This document shows positions 62,792 through 64,000 of a stretch of DNA of 64,000 nt, in pieces (position 1 is the first letter of the stretch; every line of letters begins with the position of its first letter). Origin of the DNA: Rhodobacter aestuarii (GTDB taxonomy: Bacteria; Pseudomonadota; Alphaproteobacteria; Rhodobacterales; Rhodobacteraceae). The DNA is taken from assembly GCF_900156655.1 (NCBI RefSeq), contig NZ_FTOG01000002.1, positions 124,001 to 188,000 on the forward strand. Direction: 5' to 3'. The notes below the pieces were generated by a model, which was given only the letters and a program-made list of their open reading frames with translations, searched no databases and was not told the DNA's origin. The position numbers were made by a program, and so were the translations under genes.

Positions 62792-63111
62792 GCCACCCCC
62801 CCAAATTTCTCAGGCAGCGCCGCCAAGGCGGCAAGCGCGGCGGGGTCAATCCGGCCACAGGCGGCCCGGCTGGCACGCAAAAGCGCCTCTCGGGTCAAGA
62901 AGTATTGCACGCCCGTCCAGCGCGCCCGACCGGCCCTTGAAGCGTCGCGCTTTTGCAAAACCCATTGCAAATTGCCCTTGCAAACGATCACCCGCCAGCG
63001 GTCGCTAAGCCGCGCAACAAGGCCCCTGTAATGATCGGCGGTTTCGTGGTGGCAAAGCCCCTCCCGCCCGGTGGAAGGCTCCACCGGGTTAGCATTTTGA
63101 ACATTCCTCAT
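62788..63111 (-). CDS. Mobile-element hypothetical protein
   Basis: This 107-residue protein is not one I can name. It has a Trp-rich core (RWRVIVCKGNLQWVLQKR) and a following RWTGVQYFLTREALLRA segment. Similar small genes often sit between the AlpA regulator and the primase in alphaproteobacterial elements. It starts 3 bp after the AlpA gene stop and overlaps the primase gene by four bases. Confidence 0.75.
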   Translation of the reverse strand: MRNVQNANPVEPSTGREGLCHHETADHYRGLVARLSDRWRVIVCKGNLQWVLQKRDASRAGRARWTGVQYFLTREALLRASRAACGRIDPAALAALAALPEKFGGVA

Positions 63112-63114
63112 GAG

Positions 63115-63300
63115 TTAGCCCGCCTTCGGTTCGCGCGCTTCGAGCCAAGCCTGAATATCAGACTCGCGCCAAGCAACCAGCCGCGCACCAAGCGCAACAG
63201 GGCGGGGGAATTTGTTAAGCCTCATCCACTCGTAAATGGTCGAGCGACTAAGCCCGGTGAGTTCTTCGACCGCTGGGCGGCGAAGGATTTTGCCTGTCAT
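63115..63300 (-). CDS. AlpA-family helix-turn-helix regulator (excisionase-like)
   Basis: The 61-residue protein has the AlpA fold pattern: LRRPAVEELTGLSRSTIYE followed by MRLNKFPRPVALGARLVAW and ESDIQAWLEAR. AlpA proteins regulate integrase or act as excisionases in P4-like elements. It is the first gene of the leftward replication operon. Confidence 0.93.
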   Translation of the reverse strand: MTGKILRRPAVEELTGLSRSTIYEWMRLNKFPRPVALGARLVAWRESDIQAWLEAREPKAG

Positions 63301-63623
63301 CGACAGCCCCTTTTTTTGCCAAAGCGCAGCAAAAAAGTTGCGCTTGGAACCGGTTTCTGTTCAAAAAGGGGGTGTGAGGATGCAAACTTTCACAACCCGG
63401 GCCCTTCGAGCGTTGCCGCGCTCGGGGGCCTTTTCCTTTTCGTTTTCAAACTAAGTGATCTGCGATCCCAACCAGATGTTCGCGGGTAAGCGACATGGGT
63501 CTAATGGGCCGGTCAACTAGTGCATCCATGGTAGCAGCAGGAATCACCCGCACAAGAGTTTTGCGGACATTCCGTCGTCTATGATGGGTCATAGCTTAAT
63601 TCTGCAGACGATTTAGAACCGGC
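63301..63623. other. Intergenic region between the AlpA and integrase genes
   Basis: These 323 bp precede the alpA operon and follow the integrase stop. A GC-rich inverted sequence near 63410-63434 (CGAGCG...CGCTCG) followed by T-rich DNA could be a terminator in the forward direction. The promoter of the alpA operon and possible regulator sites should be here, but I cannot point to a clear one. Confidence 0.4.
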
Positions 63624-64000
63624 TCACGGCCCGTTCAGCCGCACAACATTCTGCGCTTGCACCACATCACCACGCAGAAACGCGGCCCAAGCCGCCGCCA
63701 TTGCGCGCCGCTGCTCTAACATGTCCGAGCGCTGATAAGCCCGCTCAACTTCACTGCCTTGCCAATGGGCCAACGCAAGTTCCGCCATATCGCGCGGGTA
63801 GCCCTGTTCAGCCGCCCATTGCCTGAAAGTCGATCGCAACCCGTGCGGCACCGCCGCCTTGCGGCTTTGCGGATCAAGAAAGCCCGAACGGCCCGCCTTT
63901 TCCTCGGCTTCCTGCATCCGGCGCATAACGGCGGAAATGGTCATATCCGAAAGCATCCCGCCGCGCGGGGCAAAGAACACATAAGGGCTTCCATCTAGTC
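63624..64000 (-). CDS. Tyrosine integrase, C-terminal part (5' end outside window)
   Basis: The frame is open to the right edge of the window, so only about 125 C-terminal residues are visible. They carry the catalytic H-x-x-R (PHGLRSTFRQW), the LAHW segment and the nucleophile Tyr in ERAYQRSD. This is the C-terminal core of a P4/phage-type tyrosine recombinase. It catalyses integration and excision of the element. The GTG seen at 63980 is internal and not a start. Confidence 0.92.
   Translation of the reverse strand, partial: LDGSPYVFFAPRGGMLSDMTISAVMRRMQEAEEKAGRSGFLDPQSRKAAVPHGLRSTFRQWAAEQGYPRDMAELALAHWQGSEVERAYQRSDMLEQRRAMAAAWAAFLRGDVVQAQNVVRLNGP

Larger units (their letters stand above)
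55592..64000. mobile_element. Integrative element next to tRNA-Glu, right end outside the window
   Basis: The genes after tRNA-Glu have element-type functions: small zinc-binding protein, repeats, restriction-modification enzyme, DUF3987 and Toprim replication proteins, AlpA regulator, integrase. All face left and overlap or nearly touch from 60,062 to 63,300, as in satellite-like elements. I found no second copy of the tRNA 3' end within the window, so the right attachment site is either beyond 64,000 or the element has another layout. The integrase lies far from the tRNA, which is unusual and leaves the element's exact limits open. Confidence 0.8.

Overview
The window is GC-rich and densely coded. 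The gene set points to an alphaproteobacterium, most likely of the Rhodobacterales: a TssJ-less T6SS with a PpkA/PppA/TagF module, a dnaG-rpoD pair, hom-glpX-recJ followed by tRNA-Glu, and an arsR-arsC fusion with ArsJ. This placement is from gene content and order only; no search was run.

Positions 1-29,700 hold a type VI secretion locus in four blocks. Forward block 1 is tssA (cut by the window edge), tssB, tssC, hcp, tssE, tssF, tssG, tssH/clpV and a small EF-hand protein. Reverse block 2 is a DUF1036 protein, a secreted caspase-like protein that lacks the expected catalytic His, and a membrane-anchored M23 endopeptidase plus lytic transglycosylase fusion. Forward block 3 is a Pro-rich exported protein followed by an ExbB-ExbD-ExbD'-TonB-like set. 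Reverse block 4 is tssK, tssL (with an OmpA-like domain), tssM, tagF, pppA and ppkA. No TssJ, Fha, VgrG or PAAR gene is in the window. The TonB-like protein and the PpkA kinase end in what looks like the same periplasmic domain. This suggests that the Tol/Exb-type set and the phosphorylation switch of this T6SS belong to one system, and it is the main candidate for something undescribed.

Positions 29,735-34,714 encode a large autotransporter whose passenger contains near-identical tandem units of about 870 bp. Next come a membrane-anchored alpha/beta hydrolase, a P1B-4 metal ATPase, a monohaem cytochrome c and an arsenic operon (arsR-arsC fusion, GAPDH, ArsJ). A shared terminator separates these from the housekeeping genes rpoD and dnaG, which read the other way. 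Three TadE/TadG-like genes, a TetR regulator with a clear operator, a small lipoprotein, hom, a ceramidase-family membrane protein, glpX and recJ follow.

From tRNA-Glu (55,517-55,591) to the right edge lies an integrative element. It holds a small zinc-binding protein, five copies of a 19-bp spaced repeat that look like iterons, an MmeI-like single-chain restriction-modification enzyme, a DUF3987 helicase-like protein, a Toprim primase, two small hypotheticals, an AlpA regulator and the C-terminal part of a tyrosine integrase that runs off the window.
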